DNA from: Salinibacillus kushneri
Lineage (GTDB): Bacteria > Bacillota > Bacilli > Bacillales > Alkalibacillaceae
DNA length: 64,000 nucleotides
Direction: 5' to 3'
Assembly (NCBI RefSeq): GCF_900111405.1
Contig: NZ_FOHJ01000014.1
Location: 1 to 64,000, forward strand
Shown here: positions 53,284-64,000 of the stretch, piece after piece
Layout of the letters: the number at the start of each line of letters is the position of its first letter
Numbering within the stretch: position 1 is the stretch's first letter
The notes under the pieces: generated by a model
Seen by the model: only the letters and a program-made list of their open reading frames with translations
What the model was told of the DNA's origin: nothing
The model's database searches: none
Program-made: the position numbers and the translations under genes

Positions 53284-54426
53284 ATGGATATGATTTTACC
53301 AGATAGTACGATTGGAATTATTGGTGGAGGTCAACTCGGAAGAATGATGGCCATTGCAGCAAAAGAGATGGGGTATAAAGTCGCTGTATTAGATCCAAAG
53401 GAGAACTCGCCAACCGGTCAAATAGCCGATTTTGAAATCGTTGCTCCATACCATGACATGGAAGCGGCACGACAACTTGCAAACATAAGTGATGTGATTA
53501 CATATGAATTTGAGAATATCGATTATAGGGTGCTCTTATGGCTTGAGCAAAACGCTAATCTCCCTCAAGGCAGCAGTCTTATTGAGGTGACACAGGACCG
53601 AGCAAATGAAAAACGTGCCATTGAACAAAGTGGAGGAAAGCCTGTTTATTACCATCTTGTTAATTCAGAAACAGATGTAAAGCAAGCGGTGGAAAAGATG
53701 GGGATACCAGCTGTATTAAAAACAAGGACTGGTGGTTATGACGGGAAAGGCCAAATCATGATTCACACGGAAGCGGATTTGAAGAAAGCAGTGACCTTGC
53801 TTCAAAAGGGTCCATGTATTCTCGAACAGTTTATCCCGTTTGAAAAAGAGCTTTCTGTTATCGTTCATCGAAATCGGGATGGAGAATTGAAGACGTTTCC
53901 GGTCGGGGAAAATACACATAAAGAACACATCTTGATTCAAACGATTGTACCGGCTCAAATCGACGCTAACACTAGGGAACTGGCTGGAACCACAGCCAAA
54001 AATTTAGCTGAATCACTGGATATGGTTGGAACACTTGGTGTGGAAATGTTTCTAACATCAGATGCAAAGATATATATAAATGAATTAGCCCCAAGGCCTC
54101 ATAACTCTGGTCATTATACATTAAATGCCTGCGAAACTACGCAATTTCAGCAGCATATTCGTGCCATATGCAATTGGCCATTAGGATCTACAGCAATACG
54201 TACACCTGTTGTGATGATGAATATATTGGGCGAACATTTAGCGAAAACCTTAACCGCAATTCCACAAATGAATGGCTGTCATGTTCATTTATATGGCAAA
54301 GGCGAAGCGAAACGAAAACGTAAAATGGGTCATATAAATTTCATCGGTAAGGATCATGGAACGATTTTAGAAAACATTTCAGCTATGCAAATATGGCAGG
54401 AAATGAAACAGGGGGCTACGTTATGA
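53284..54426 (+). CDS. purK: N5-carboxyaminoimidazole ribonucleotide synthase
   Basis: This 380-residue ATP-grasp enzyme carboxylates AIR with bicarbonate and ATP. It begins [20 protein letters not shown], with [11 protein letters not shown] near residue 148 and [14 protein letters not shown] near 265. It starts 3 bases after the purE stop; ATG 53290 is an alternative. It overlaps purB in ATGA. Confidence 0.96.
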   Translation: MDMILPDSTIGIIGGGQLGRMMAIAAKEMGYKVAVLDPKENSPTGQIADFEIVAPYHDMEAARQLANISDVITYEFENIDYRVLLWLEQNANLPQGSSLIEVTQDRANEKRAIEQSGGKPVYYHLVNSETDVKQAVEKMGIPAVLKTRTGGYDGKGQIMIHTEADLKKAVTLLQKGPCILEQFIPFEKELSVIVHRNRDGELKTFPVGENTHKEHILIQTIVPAQIDANTRELAGTTAKNLAESLDMVGTLGVEMFLTSDAKIYINELAPRPHNSGHYTLNACETTQFQQHIRAICNWPLGSTAIRTPVVMMNILGEHLAKTLTAIPQMNGCHVHLYGKGEAKRKRKMGHINFIGKDHGTILENISAMQIWQEMKQGATL

Positions 54427-55718
54427 TTGACCGCTATACCCGTCCGGAAATGGGGGCTATATGGAGGGATGACAATAAATATAAAGCTTGGTTAGAGGTT
54501 GAAATATTAGCCTGTGAAGCTTGGGCAGAACTTGGGGAAATACCAACGAAAGATGTCGAGCTGATTCGAGAACGTGCTTCTTTCAGTGTGAATCGTATTT
54601 TAGCCATGGAAGAGGAGACGCGGCATGATGTGGTGGCGTTTACGAGAGCCGTTTCTGAAACATTAGGAGAAGAAAGGAAGTGGATTCATTATGGATTAAC
54701 TTCAACAGATGTAGTTGACACAGCCCTATCTTATCTCATCAAGCAAGCTAATGGTTTAATACGTAAAAAACTGACTGCCTTTTTAGAGATACTGAAAGAA
54801 AAAGCTAAAAAGTATAAATATACTGTGCAAATGGGAAGAACACATGGAGTCCATGCCGAACCAACAACGTTCGGGTTGAAATTAGCCCTTTGGTATGAAG
54901 AAATGAAACGAAACATGGAACGATTTAATCAAGCTTGCGACCAAATGGAGGTCGGGAAAATGTCCGGAGCAGTTGGTACCTACGCGAATATTGATCCATT
55001 CGTTGAAGAATACGTTTGCGATAGGCTGGGTTTAAAGTATGCTCCTATTTCCACCCAAACGCTGCAACGTGATCGTCATGCTCATTATATAGGGACACTA
55101 GCTTTGATAGCTACCTCTATTGAAAAAATGGCAGTCGAAATTCGAGCGCTTCAAAAGAGTGAAACACGGGAAGTAGAAGAGTTTTTTGCTAAGGGACAAA
55201 AAGGTTCATCGGCCATGCCCCATAAACGAAACCCGATTGGTTCTGAAAATATGACCGGAATGGCACGGGTTATACGAGGATATATGCTTACTAGTTATGA
55301 AAATGTACCCCTTTGGCATGAACGGGATATATCACATTCTTCTGCTGAGCGAATCATTATTCCAGATGTGACGATTGCGATTGATTACATGCTTCATCGA
55401 TTCGGAAACATTATAAAGAATTTAACCGTGTTTGATCAAAATATGAAGCAAAATATGGATCATACTTATGGATTGATATATTCCCAGCGTGTGCTACTTG
55501 GACTTGTAAATAAGGGAATGGTTCGAGAAGAAGCCTATGATATTGTGCAACCACTTGCGATGGAGGCCTGGCACGACCAGAAGACATTCAAGGGATTAGT
55601 AAAGCAATCAAAGCAAATTACCTCGTTACTCTCAGAGGAAGAGATAGAGGAGTGTTTTAATCATCAACACCATTTGAAGAATGTAGATAGAATATTTGCT
55701 CGCTTAGGTATTGATTGA
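54423..55718 (+). CDS. purB: Adenylosuccinate lyase
   Basis: This 431-residue fumarase-superfamily enzyme acts twice: SAICAR to AICAR, and adenylosuccinate to AMP. The signature [11 protein letters not shown] begins near residue 261 with the catalytic loop, and [17 protein letters not shown] holds active-site His residues. I chose ATG 54423, which overlaps the purK stop (ATGA); an in-frame upstream start lies in purK. Confidence 0.96.
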   Translation: MIDRYTRPEMGAIWRDDNKYKAWLEVEILACEAWAELGEIPTKDVELIRERASFSVNRILAMEEETRHDVVAFTRAVSETLGEERKWIHYGLTSTDVVDTALSYLIKQANGLIRKKLTAFLEILKEKAKKYKYTVQMGRTHGVHAEPTTFGLKLALWYEEMKRNMERFNQACDQMEVGKMSGAVGTYANIDPFVEEYVCDRLGLKYAPISTQTLQRDRHAHYIGTLALIATSIEKMAVEIRALQKSETREVEEFFAKGQKGSSAMPHKRNPIGSENMTGMARVIRGYMLTSYENVPLWHERDISHSSAERIIIPDVTIAIDYMLHRFGNIIKNLTVFDQNMKQNMDHTYGLIYSQRVLLGLVNKGMVREEAYDIVQPLAMEAWHDQKTFKGLVKQSKQITSLLSEEEIEECFNHQHHLKNVDRIFARLGID

Positions 55719-55739
55719 ATCTAAAGGGAGAGATGGCGA

Positions 55740-56462
55740 ATGGTAAAGCAGCAATTGGTCTATGAGGGGAAAGCAAAGCGATTATATCAAACAGATCAAG
55801 AAGGTGTTTTATGGGTTGAATACAAAGACAGTGCGACTGCGTTTAATGCCGAAAAGAAAGCTACAATTAATGGAAAAGGTCGTTACAATAACGAAATTTC
55901 ATCGTTGATTTTTCAACTGCTTCAGCATTATAAGATTCCGACTCATTTTGTAAAACAATTTTCTAAAACGGAACAGCTTGTCCGAGAAACAAAAATAATA
56001 CCTATTGAAGTAGTAGTAAGGAATGTCGTTGCAGGAAGCCTTTCCAGAAGAATGGGAATAGAGGAAGGAACGGTTTTATCGAAACCAGTCTTAGAATTTT
56101 ATTACAAAGATGATGACTTGGGGGATCCATTAATTAACGAGGATCATATGAACATATTAAATATCGCTTCACAGGATGAAATCTTACAAATACGAAAGAT
56201 GGCACGGAATATTAACGATATTTTGATAAATTACTTTAATAAGTGCGATGTTAGGTTAGTTGATTTTAAGTTAGAATTTGGTATTGATCATGAAGGTAAA
56301 CTTCTCCTGGCAGACGAAATATCTCCGGATACATGCAGGTTGTGGGATATAGCAACCAATCAAAAATTAGATAAAGATGTGTTTAGAAGGGGAATCGGTA
56401 GTTTAACGGATGCGTATGCTGAAATTTTACAACGTCTAAAGGAGGTGAACCAGCATGTATAA
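55740..56462 (+). CDS. purC: SAICAR synthase
   Basis: This 240-residue enzyme joins CAIR and aspartate. LVYEGKAKRLYQTD at the N terminus, the EVVVRNVVAGSLSRRMG stretch and ISPDTCRLWD are family motifs. AAAGGGAGA precedes the ATG. It overlaps purS by 8 bases. Confidence 0.97.
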   Translation: MVKQQLVYEGKAKRLYQTDQEGVLWVEYKDSATAFNAEKKATINGKGRYNNEISSLIFQLLQHYKIPTHFVKQFSKTEQLVRETKIIPIEVVVRNVVAGSLSRRMGIEEGTVLSKPVLEFYYKDDDLGDPLINEDHMNILNIASQDEILQIRKMARNINDILINYFNKCDVRLVDFKLEFGIDHEGKLLLADEISPDTCRLWDIATNQKLDKDVFRRGIGSLTDAYAEILQRLKEVNQHV

Positions 56463-56706
56463 GATAAAAGTTTATGTCACATTAAAACAAGGTGTACTAG
56501 ACCCACAAGGTAAGGCCGTCGAAAAAGCTCTTCACACAATGGATTATGATCAAGTGCAAGATGTACGTGTTGGTAAATATATGGAGCTTATTATGGAGAA
56601 AAGTGAAAATGTTGGATCCAAAGTAGAAGAAATGTGTCAACGGCTGCTTGCCAATCCTGTCATTGAAGATTATCGCTATGAGATGGAGGAGGTAGTTGGC
56701 CAATGA
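56455..56706 (+). CDS. purS: FGAM synthase subunit PurS
   Basis: This 83-residue small subunit links PurQ and PurL in the three-part FGAM synthase of Gram-positives. [20 protein letters not shown] opens it, followed by the VGKYMEL stretch. AAAGGAGGTG lies in the end of purC. Its stop overlaps the purQ start by four bases. Confidence 0.96.
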   Translation: MYKIKVYVTLKQGVLDPQGKAVEKALHTMDYDQVQDVRVGKYMELIMEKSENVGSKVEEMCQRLLANPVIEDYRYEMEEVVGQ

Positions 56707-57389
56707 AGTTTGCAGTGGTTGTTTTTCCAGGATCTAATTGTGATGTAGATATGTTTCATGCTATTCAAGATGAATTAGGGGAAGAGGCAGTATTTGTCCC
56801 TCATTCGGAGTACGATTTATCTTCATTTGATGCCATCCTCTTACCAGGGGGATTTTCCTATGGAGATTATTTGCGTTCTGGTGCAATCGCTCGTTTTGCT
56901 CCAATCATGAAAGCCGTACAAGAAGCGGCTGACGAAGGGAAGCCCGTGTTAGGGGTATGTAATGGGTTCCAAATTTTATTAGAGTCCGGTCTTTTACCAG
57001 GAGCTATGAAACAAAATCGAGATGTAAAGTTCATGTGCCGAAATGTAAAACTTCGCGTTGAAAATAACAAGACCATGTTTACGAATCAATATGAGTCTGG
57101 TGAAAGCATTGTTATCCCTATAGCGCATGGAGATGGAAATTACGAATGTGATGATACGACTTGGGAGGAAATGATAAAGAATAATCAAATCGTTTTCCGT
57201 TATGATGGTCATAACCCGAACGGTTCTAAAGATGACATTGCAGGAATTATGAATAAGAGAGGAAATGTACTTGGTATGATGCCGCATCCTGAACGGGCAG
57301 TTGATTCATTACTAGGTAGTAAAGATGGGATTCGGTTATTTCAATCTATTTTAATACTCTGGAGGGAAAACCATGTCGTTACTTCTTGA
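56703..57389 (+). CDS. purQ: FGAM synthase glutaminase subunit PurQ
   Basis: This 228-residue class I glutamine amidotransferase supplies ammonia to Pur[20 protein letters not shown] and the nucleophile in [13 protein letters not shown] (C86) are clear; the His-Glu pair lies in MMPHPERA near 195. GGAGGTAGTTGGCC precedes the ATG. It overlaps purL by 17 bases. Confidence 0.97.
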   Translation: MKFAVVVFPGSNCDVDMFHAIQDELGEEAVFVPHSEYDLSSFDAILLPGGFSYGDYLRSGAIARFAPIMKAVQEAADEGKPVLGVCNGFQILLESGLLPGAMKQNRDVKFMCRNVKLRVENNKTMFTNQYESGESIVIPIAHGDGNYECDDTTWEEMIKNNQIVFRYDGHNPNGSKDDIAGIMNKRGNVLGMMPHPERAVDSLLGSKDGIRLFQSILILWRENHVVTS

Positions 57390-59595
57390 GCCAAATACTT
57401 TAGAGATTAAAGACCAAAAGCTTTATTTACAAATGGGATTAAGTGATGAGGAATTTAACAAAATCACCGAAATTCTGGGGAGAACCCCTAATTATACAGA
57501 AACCGGATTATTCTCTGTTATGTGGTCTGAACATTGCAGTTACAAAACATCAAAACCCATTCTAAAAAATTTTCCAACTAATGGGGAACGAATTCTACAA
57601 GGCCCAGGTGAAGGAGCTGGAATAGTAGACATTGATGATGGGCAAGCGGTGGTCTTTAAAATAGAAAGTCATAACCATCCATCCGCAATTGAACCTTATC
57701 AAGGAGCAGCTACTGGTGTAGGAGGAATCATACGAGATATTTTTTCTATGGGAGCACGACCTATCGCCTTGCTCAACTCCCTTCGTTTCGGAAACCTTGA
57801 CACACCCAAAGGAAAGTATTTGTTTGAAGAAGTAGTGGCAGGGATTGGAGGTTATGGAAATTGTATTGGGATTCCAACTGTTGGTGGGGAGGTTCAATTT
57901 GATGATTGTTATAAAGGGAATCCTCTCGTAAATGCCATGTGTGTTGGGCTAATTAATCAGGAAGATATTCAAAAAGGAAGGGCGAAAGGAATTGGTAATA
58001 CGGTCATGTATGTTGGTGCGTCAACAGGCTGTGATGGTATACACGGTGCTACCTTTGCATCTGATGAATTGACCGATCAGTCGGGGGAGGATCGACCTGC
58101 TGTCCAAGTAGGTGACCCATTCATGGAGAAGTTATTAATAGAAGCTTGTTTACAATTAATAGCATCAGATGCACTTGTTGGTATTCAGGATATGGGAGCA
58201 GCGGGATTAACCTCTTCAGCAAGTGAAATGGCTAGTAAAGCAGGAACGGGGATTGAATTAGATTTAGATGAAGTCCCACAACGTGAACCTAATATGACAC
58301 CCTATGAAATGATGCTTTCTGAATCCCAAGAGCGAATGTTAGTGGTTATTAAAAAAGGAAGAGAAAAAGAGGTTATAGATTTATTTAAGCAGTATGACTT
58401 AGAAGCAAAAGCAGTTGGAGTGGTTACAGATGATAAGCAATTTCGCCTATATCATAAGGGAGAAGTTGTTGCAGATGTTCCAGTTGATGCCCTGGCAGAA
58501 GATGCTCCCGTTTATCATCTTCCATCAAAGGAACCAGCTTTCTTCCGGGAAATGCAATCATTAGAAGGTAGCCTTCCTGATGTAATCAATTGTAAAGAAA
58601 CCTTAATTCGTTTATTAAAGCAACCGACTATCGCTAGTAAAGAGTGGGTATATGATCAATACGATTACATGGTCCGTACAAGTACAGTAGTAGCTCCTGG
58701 TTCGGATGCTGCTGTATTACGTATCCGTGGAACACAAAAAGCGTTAGCTATGACAACGGATTGTAATTCCAGGTATCTCTATCTTGATCCAGAAACAGGC
58801 GGGAAAATTGCAGTGGCAGAAGCGGCTCGAAATATTGTCTGCTCTGGTGGAGAGCCTTTGGCCATTACCGACGGAATAAATTTTGGAAATCCTGAGAAAC
58901 CGGAGATTTTCTGGCAATTAGAACAAGCAACAAAGGGAATTAGTGAGGCTTGCACTTTGTTGGATACCCCCGTAATTGGCGGGAATGTTTCCCTTTATAA
59001 TGAAACGAATGGGGAAGCGATTTATCCAACTCCTGTTATTGGAATGGTTGGCCTTATCAAGAACATAAATCAGGTTACAACACAACCCTTTAAAACGGAT
59101 GGAGACCTCATCTATGTTATCGGAGATGCTCAGAAGGAATTTGGTGGAAGCGAACTTCAACACTTGCTATATGGTGAATACGAAGGGAAGGCACCAAGCA
59201 TTGACTTGGATGTGGAAGTAAAAAGGCAGAACGAGATTCTTAAAGCCATCAAAGCTCAAACAGTAGCTTCTGCTCATGATATAGCGGAAGGCGGATTTGC
59301 AGTTGCTTTAGCCGAATGTCTTATTGATACGAAGTCACTAGGGGCAAAGGTGACTATTGGAAAGGAAACCACTTCTGAATTGTTTAGTGAAACGCAGTCT
59401 CGTTTTATTGTGTCCGTTCACCCAAGTCAGAAAGAGGCGTTTGAACAAATCATACAAGATGCAAAATGCATTGGGGAAGTAACAAGTACCGATACAATGG
59501 AGATCACGGATCAAGAAAATAACATGGTCTTACGTGCTTCTGTTGCGGAACTAACCAATGCTTGGAAAGGAGCTATTCCATGCTTGCTGAAATGA
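57373..59595 (+). CDS. purL: FGAM synthase subunit PurL (small type)
   Basis: This 740-residue ATP-dependent synthase lacks the fused glutaminase, as expected with separate PurS and Pur[15 protein letters not shown] near 50, [20 protein letters not shown] near 92 and [18 protein letters not shown] are family signatures. GGAGGG precedes the ATG inside purQ. Its end holds the start of purF. Confidence 0.97.
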   Translation: MSLLLEPNTLEIKDQKLYLQMGLSDEEFNKITEILGRTPNYTETGLFSVMWSEHCSYKTSKPILKNFPTNGERILQGPGEGAGIVDIDDGQAVVFKIESHNHPSAIEPYQGAATGVGGIIRDIFSMGARPIALLNSLRFGNLDTPKGKYLFEEVVAGIGGYGNCIGIPTVGGEVQFDDCYKGNPLVNAMCVGLINQEDIQKGRAKGIGNTVMYVGASTGCDGIHGATFASDELTDQSGEDRPAVQVGDPFMEKLLIEACLQLIASDALVGIQDMGAAGLTSSASEMASKAGTGIELDLDEVPQREPNMTPYEMMLSESQERMLVVIKKGREKEVIDLFKQYDLEAKAVGVVTDDKQFRLYHKGEVVADVPVDALAEDAPVYHLPSKEPAFFREMQSLEGSLPDVINCKETLIRLLKQPTIASKEWVYDQYDYMVRTSTVVAPGSDAAVLRIRGTQKALAMTTDCNSRYLYLDPETGGKIAVAEAARNIVCSGGEPLAITDGINFGNPEKPEIFWQLEQATKGISEACTLLDTPVIGGNVSLYNETNGEAIYPTPVIGMVGLIKNINQVTTQPFKTDGDLIYVIGDAQKEFGGSELQHLLYGEYEGKAPSIDLDVEVKRQNEILKAIKAQTVASAHDIAEGGFAVALAECLIDTKSLGAKVTIGKETTSELFSETQSRFIVSVHPSQKEAFEQIIQDAKCIGEVTSTDTMEITDQENNMVLRASVAELTNAWKGAIPCLLK

Positions 59596-61001
59596 CGGGA
59601 TTAAACGAGGAATGTGGCGTTTTTGGTGTATTTGGACATCCAGAGGCTATACAGTTAACCTATTATAGTTTACATAGCATGCAGCATAGAGGCCAAGAAG
59701 GAGCAGGAATGGTTATATCAGATCAAGTTCATATGCAGCAGGTAAAAGGGGAAGGGTTAGTCACGGAAGTCTTTCATGAGGATTTGCTAAAAACGTTATC
59801 TGGCAGTGCATCTATTGGTCATGTCCGTTATTCTACTGCAGGTGGGGGTGGCTATGAAAATGTCCAGCCCTTGTTTTTTAAAACACATACACATTCTTTA
59901 GCCTTAGCTCATAATGGAAATTTAACCAATGCTATAGCCATGCGTGAACAATTGGAGAGGGATGGAAGTATATTTCAAACATCATCGGATACCGAAGTGC
60001 TTGCTCATTTAATACGAAAGCATAATAGCTTATCATTTAAAGATCAAATAAAACAATCTTTACCTATGCTGGAAGGTGCGTTTGCTTTCTTGATCATGAC
60101 GGAGGATCAAATGATTGCGGCCTTAGACCCATTAGGGATGCGTCCTCTTTCCTTAGGAAAAATAGATGGAGCCTGGGCTGTTGCATCCGAAACGTGTGCT
60201 TTCGATGTAATTGGTGCAGAGTATGTTCGAGAAGTAGAGCCAGGAGAGATGGTCATTATTGATGACGAAGGAATCAGGTCAGAATATTACACTAAACAGA
60301 CAGAACGAGCGCTATGTTCGATGGAATATGTTTACTTTGCAAGGCCCGATAGTAATGTAGATGGTTTAAACATTCACTCTACTCGTAAAATGCTTGGGAA
60401 ACAATTAGCTAAAGAAGCATTTGTAGAGGCAGATGTCGTTACAGGAGTTCCTGATTCAAGTATTTCCGCTGCCATTGGTTTTGCAGAAGAATCAAACACC
60501 CCCTATGAATTAGGTCTAATTAAGAATCGCTATGTAGGCAGAACGTTTATTAAGCCATCCCAGGAATTACGCGAAAAAGGAGTACAAATGAAGCTTTCTC
60601 CTGTTCGAAAGATTGTGGAAGGAAAACGAGTCGTGATGGTCGATGATTCTATTGTAAGGGGAACTACATCGAAAAAAATTGTCAGTATGCTAAGGGAAGC
60701 AGGCGCTAAAGAGGTGCATGTCCGTATTAGTTCACCGCCTATTACGAATCCTTGTTATTATGGCATTGATACATCATCGGCTGGAGAATTAATTGCAGCA
60801 AAACGCAACGTAGCAGAAATATGTCAATTAATTGGCGCTGATAGCCTCTCTTATTTATCGATTGATGGGATGTTAGAGGCTATTGGAAGGCCAAGTTCTA
60901 TGAAAAATTGCGGGCAATGTCTCGCTTGCTTTACGGGGAATTACCCAACTGAGATTCATGATCATACTGTACGCCCACATGAAAAGATAAGTCTCATATA
61001 A
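59580..61001 (+). CDS. purF: Glutamine phosphoribosylpyrophosphate amidotransferase
   Basis: This 473-residue enzyme performs the first step, from PRPP to phosphoribosylamine. A short propeptide [11 protein letters not shown] precedes the N-terminal nucleophile Cys (C12, [12 protein letters not shown]). The PRPP loop [13 protein letters not shown] lies near 351-363, and [11 protein letters not shown] near the end fits the iron-sulfur ligands of the Bacillus type. I chose ATG 59580 inside the purL end, behind AAAGGAG. Confidence 0.96.
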   Translation: MLAEMTGLNEECGVFGVFGHPEAIQLTYYSLHSMQHRGQEGAGMVISDQVHMQQVKGEGLVTEVFHEDLLKTLSGSASIGHVRYSTAGGGGYENVQPLFFKTHTHSLALAHNGNLTNAIAMREQLERDGSIFQTSSDTEVLAHLIRKHNSLSFKDQIKQSLPMLEGAFAFLIMTEDQMIAALDPLGMRPLSLGKIDGAWAVASETCAFDVIGAEYVREVEPGEMVIIDDEGIRSEYYTKQTERALCSMEYVYFARPDSNVDGLNIHSTRKMLGKQLAKEAFVEADVVTGVPDSSISAAIGFAEESNTPYELGLIKNRYVGRTFIKPSQELREKGVQMKLSPVRKIVEGKRVVMVDDSIVRGTTSKKIVSMLREAGAKEVHVRISSPPITNPCYYGIDTSSAGELIAAKRNVAEICQLIGADSLSYLSIDGMLEAIGRPSSMKNCGQCLACFTGNYPTEIHDHTVRPHEKISLI

Positions 61002-61017
61002 AAGGAGAGCCTAGTTG

Positions 61018-62058
61018 ATGGTAGAAGCTTATAAGCAGTCAGGTGTGAATATAGAAGCGGGGTATGAATCGGTTCATCGAATGAAAAAACATATTCAGAA
61101 AACGGTTCGTCCAGAGGTCATTGGACATGTTGGGGGATTCGGGGGCATGTTCGACCTTTCTAACTTAGATATGAAGGAACCAGTTTTAGTTTCCGGAACA
61201 GATGGAGTTGGTACAAAGCTTAAAATAGCTTTTCAACTGGATAAGCATGATACGATTGGAGTGGATCTTGTCGCAATGTGTGTCAATGATATCGTTGCAC
61301 AAGGAGCTACCCCTCTTTACTTTCTCGATTATTTAGCATTAGGTAAAACCGAACCGTGGAAAATTGAACAAATTATTAAGGGAATTGTGGATGGATGCTT
61401 ACAAGCAGGCTGCGCATTAATTGGCGGTGAAACAGCAGAAATGCCGGGTATGTATGGAGATGAAGAGTATGACATGGCAGGCTTTGCTGTGGGGGCAGCA
61501 GAAAAATCGAACATGATTTCCGGAGATTCCATCAAAAAGGGTGATCTATTAATTGGATTAGGGTCAAATGGAATACACAGCAATGGGTTTTCTTTGGTAA
61601 GAAAGGTATTACTGGATGAAGAGCAACTTCACCTAAATGAATACCACTCCAGATTGGAAAAAACACTTGGAGAAGCATTACTGGAACCGACTCGAATTTA
61701 TGTAAAACCCATTCTCAATCTATTAAACCAATATTCTATTGATGGCATCGCCCATATAACTGGTGGCGGATTTTATGAAAATATTCCTCGCATGTTGCCT
61801 CAAGGATTAGGGGTGAAGATTGATCAAAATGCATGGGAAGTACCCGTCATTTTTGACTTTATCAAAAGGACAGGAAATCTTTTGGAACAGGATATGTTTA
61901 GTGTGTTTAATATGGGGATTGGAATGGTGGTAAGTGTAAAACCAGATATAGCCGAAGACGTCCAGGAGCAGCTAGTCTCAAGTGGTAACAAAGCTTTTAT
62001 CATAGGAGAGGTGACAGACGAAATGGGTGTTCAATTTGTCGGAAGGAGATCAGTATGA
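61018..62058 (+). CDS. purM: Phosphoribosylformylglycinamidine cyclo-ligase (AIR synthase)
   Basis: This 346-residue PurM/PurL-fold enzyme closes the imidazole ring to give [13 protein letters not shown] and [16 protein letters not shown] near residue 60 and [13 protein letters not shown] near 140 are typical. I chose ATG 61018, 8-9 bases after AAAGGAGAG, over the in-frame TTG just before it. It overlaps purN in ATGA. Confidence 0.96.
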   Translation: MVEAYKQSGVNIEAGYESVHRMKKHIQKTVRPEVIGHVGGFGGMFDLSNLDMKEPVLVSGTDGVGTKLKIAFQLDKHDTIGVDLVAMCVNDIVAQGATPLYFLDYLALGKTEPWKIEQIIKGIVDGCLQAGCALIGGETAEMPGMYGDEEYDMAGFAVGAAEKSNMISGDSIKKGDLLIGLGSNGIHSNGFSLVRKVLLDEEQLHLNEYHSRLEKTLGEALLEPTRIYVKPILNLLNQYSIDGIAHITGGGFYENIPRMLPQGLGVKIDQNAWEVPVIFDFIKRTGNLLEQDMFSVFNMGIGMVVSVKPDIAEDVQEQLVSSGNKAFIIGEVTDEMGVQFVGRRSV

Positions 62059-62630
62059 AAAGAATTGCCGTATTTGCATCTGGCAGTGGTTCAAATTTTC
62101 AGTCGATTGTCGATGAAAATCAAGTTGCTTATGAAGTCGTTTTACTTGTTTGTGATCAGCCGAAAGCTAAAGTTATCGAGCGGGGTAATAAAGCAGACAT
62201 CCCTACTTGTGTGTTTCAACCGAAATCATATGTAAAGAAGGAAGTTTTTGAAAAAGAAATCATTCAACAGCTTTTCGCTTATCAAGTGGATTTCATTGTG
62301 CTAGCAGGTTATATGCGGTTAATTGGACCTACCATTTTGTCAGCCTATGAAGGAAAGATTGTTAATATTCATCCTTCCCTGTTACCTGCCTTTCCAGGTA
62401 AAGACGCTATTGGTCAGGCGTTGGACAAAAATGTGAAAGTGACAGGGGTGACGGTCCATTTTGTTGATGAGGGAATGGATACCGGTCCAATTATTGCTCA
62501 AGAACCAATTTATGTACATCAGGAGGATTCAAGGGTAACTTTACAACAAAAAATCCATGAAATAGAGCATCACTTATACCCAAAAGTCATTCAGGATTTG
62601 TGCCTGTCTAGTGAAAAGGAGAGTGTGTGA
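62055..62630 (+). CDS. purN: Phosphoribosylglycinamide formyltransferase
   Basis: This 191-residue folate-dependent enzyme formylates [20 protein letters not shown] binds phosphate; [13 protein letters not shown] starts at about H106 with the catalytic His, and [16 protein letters not shown] follows. Its start overlaps the purM stop. Confidence 0.97.
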   Translation: MKRIAVFASGSGSNFQSIVDENQVAYEVVLLVCDQPKAKVIERGNKADIPTCVFQPKSYVKKEVFEKEIIQQLFAYQVDFIVLAGYMRLIGPTILSAYEGKIVNIHPSLLPAFPGKDAIGQALDKNVKVTGVTVHFVDEGMDTGPIIAQEPIYVHQEDSRVTLQQKIHEIEHHLYPKVIQDLCLSSEKESV

Positions 62631-62631
62631 A

Positions 62632-64000
62632 ATGAATCAAAAAAGAGCGTTAATTAGTGTATCAAACAAAGAAGGAATTAGTGAATTTGCACAATCACTT
62701 CAAGCACACGGGATTGAGATTATCTCAACTGGGGGTACCCAAAAGCTTCTTAAGGAAAATGGTGTAGATGTGAGGGGAATTTCTGATATAACAGATTTTC
62801 CAGAAATTTTAGACGGCCGGGTAAAAACCTTACATCCAGCTGTTCATGCAGGGTTATTAGCCATTCGTGATCATGAAGCCCATCAAAAACAGCTGGAAAA
62901 CTTACATATTGGCATGATTGACTATGTAGTTGTTAATCTATATCCCTTTAAAGAAACGATTTCCAATCCAGATGTCACCTTTGCAGACGCGATTGAAAAC
63001 ATTGATATTGGTGGTCCGACTATGCTTCGTTCCGCTGCAAAAAACCATAGAGATGTTACGGTTGTAGTCGATCCCAAAGACTATAAGAAGGTAATAAGTG
63101 AACTGGATGCCCACGGTGAGGTTTCAACTGAAGTAAAGAAGGAATTTGCTGCGAAAGTATTTCGTCATACAGCTCATTATGATGCTTTAATTGCTCAATA
63201 TTTAACCAGGGAAATCAATCACAAATCTCCAGAAACCTTAACCATTACCTATGAAAAAAGACAAGATTTACGATACGGGGAGAATCCGCATCAAAGTGCA
63301 ACATTTTATCAGGAGACACTACCTGTCGCTTCTTCTATCGCATCGGCTAAACAATGGAATGGAAAAGAACTCTCCTATAACAACATCCATGATGCAGATG
63401 CAGCATTGTCCATGGTAAAGGAATTTAAGAAACCAGCAGTAGTAGCAGTGAAACATATGAATCCTTGTGGTGTTGGTGTTGGTGAAACGGTCGAACAAGC
63501 ATATGACCGAGCATACGAGGCTGACTCTAAATCTATTTTTGGGGGAATTATTGCGACAAATAGGGAAATTGATGAGTCGGCAGCATTAAAAATGAAAGAA
63601 ATTTTCTTAGAGATTATTATTGCACCATCCTTTACAGAAGAGGCCTTAAAGGTATTAACAAGTAAGAAAAACCTCCGACTTTTAACTATTGAACAGGCAG
63701 AGAATCAGGAAATCAGACAAAAGCTTACATCTGTTCATGGTGGTCTTTTAGTGCAAGATGAGGATATGTATTCGTTTGATGATGCAACGATTTCGATTCC
63801 GACAAAACGAGGACCAACAGATGAAGAGTGGAATGATTTAAAGTTAGCTTGGCAGGTTGTAAAGCACGTAAAATCGAATGCCATTTTATTAGCAAAAGAT
63901 CAAATGACTATTGGGGTTGGTGCAGGTCAAATGAACCGTGTTGGTGCTGCTGAAATCGCAATAGAACAAGCAGGTGAAAAAGCGAAAGGAGCAAGTCTTG
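62632..64000 (+). CDS. purH: Bifunctional PurH (AICAR transformylase / IMP cyclohydrolase), partial
   Basis: The first 456 codons of purH are present; the 3' end lies beyond the window. MNQKRALISVSNKEGISEF and GGTQKLLKENG open the cyclohydrolase (MGS-like) domain, with GRVKTLHPAVHAGLL near 60. The transformylase domain follows, with its catalytic Lys-His in VKHMNPCGVG near residue 273. The full protein usually has about 510 residues, and purD is expected next. The ATG overlaps no gene; AAAAGGAGAG lies in the purN end. Confidence 0.96.
   Translation, partial: MNQKRALISVSNKEGISEFAQSLQAHGIEIISTGGTQKLLKENGVDVRGISDITDFPEILDGRVKTLHPAVHAGLLAIRDHEAHQKQLENLHIGMIDYVVVNLYPFKETISNPDVTFADAIENIDIGGPTMLRSAAKNHRDVTVVVDPKDYKKVISELDAHGEVSTEVKKEFAAKVFRHTAHYDALIAQYLTREINHKSPETLTITYEKRQDLRYGENPHQSATFYQETLPVASSIASAKQWNGKELSYNNIHDADAALSMVKEFKKPAVVAVKHMNPCGVGVGETVEQAYDRAYEADSKSIFGGIIATNREIDESAALKMKEIFLEIIIAPSFTEEALKVLTSKKNLRLLTIEQAENQEIRQKLTSVHGGLLVQDEDMYSFDDATISIPTKRGPTDEEWNDLKLAWQVVKHVKSNAILLAKDQMTIGVGAGQMNRVGAAEIAIEQAGEKAKGASL

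Overview
This window is a long collinear block of housekeeping genes from a low-GC Gram-positive bacterium of the family Bacillaceae. The evidence is the gene order (ctsR-mcsA-mcsB-clpC-radA-yacL-isp-gltX-cysES-mrnC-rlmB-rae1-sigH-secE-nusG, then rpl/rpo/str, S10-spc-alpha, ecf, truA), the strong AGGAGG ribosome-binding sites, frequent TTG and GTG starts, Bacillus-type leaders (T-box, L10 leader, purine riboswitch, CtsR and PurR boxes) and close protein similarity to Bacillus subtilis as I remember it. Several details resemble Oceanobacillus/Virgibacillus-type relatives, but the genus cannot be fixed by eye. Every gene I support lies on the plus strand. I see no phage, insertion sequence, CRISPR array or tRNA gene.

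Layout. Positions 1-380 hold the end of a rRNA operon (23S 3' end, structured spacer, 5S, terminator). 523-1215 is an MgtC-family membrane protein. 1317-6030 is the CtsR-controlled protein quality-control operon ending in ClpC. 6129-10243 carries radA, the PIN-TRAM membrane protein yacL and a single-ORF IspD-IspF fusion. 10312-14169 carries gltX and then cysE-cysS behind a cysteine T-box. 14173-17694 carries RNA maturation and decay factors (mrnC, rlmB, rae1), sigH, L33, secE and nusG. 17735-20343 holds rplK-rplA and rplJ-rplL with autoregulatory leaders. 20496-33733 holds a methyltransferase, rpoB-rpoC, an L7Ae-like protein, rpsL, rpsG, fusA and tuf. 34223-48997 is the S10-spc-alpha superoperon with secY, adk, infA and rpoA. 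49178-52411 is the energy-coupling-factor transporter core and truA. 52410-64000 is the purine operon purE-K-B-C-S-Q-L-F-M-N-H, with purH running off the window.

How the parts work together. Most genes supply transcription and translation machinery and are controlled at the RNA level by their own products or substrates: L1-like and L10 leaders, a cysteine T-box, and a guanine riboswitch combined with a PurR operator.

The main departures from the B. subtilis order are: ispD and ispF fused in frame across what looks like the old ispF ribosome-binding site; disA missing between radA and yacL, where two tandem promoters with a repeated 11-base motif now sit; no gene between tuf and rpsJ; map missing between adk and the KOW gene; and rplM-rpsI missing after truA, where the purine operon is joined directly. 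I did not find a convincing new multigene system. The most interesting signals are the fusion, the missing genes and several unassigned RNA structures in leaders.
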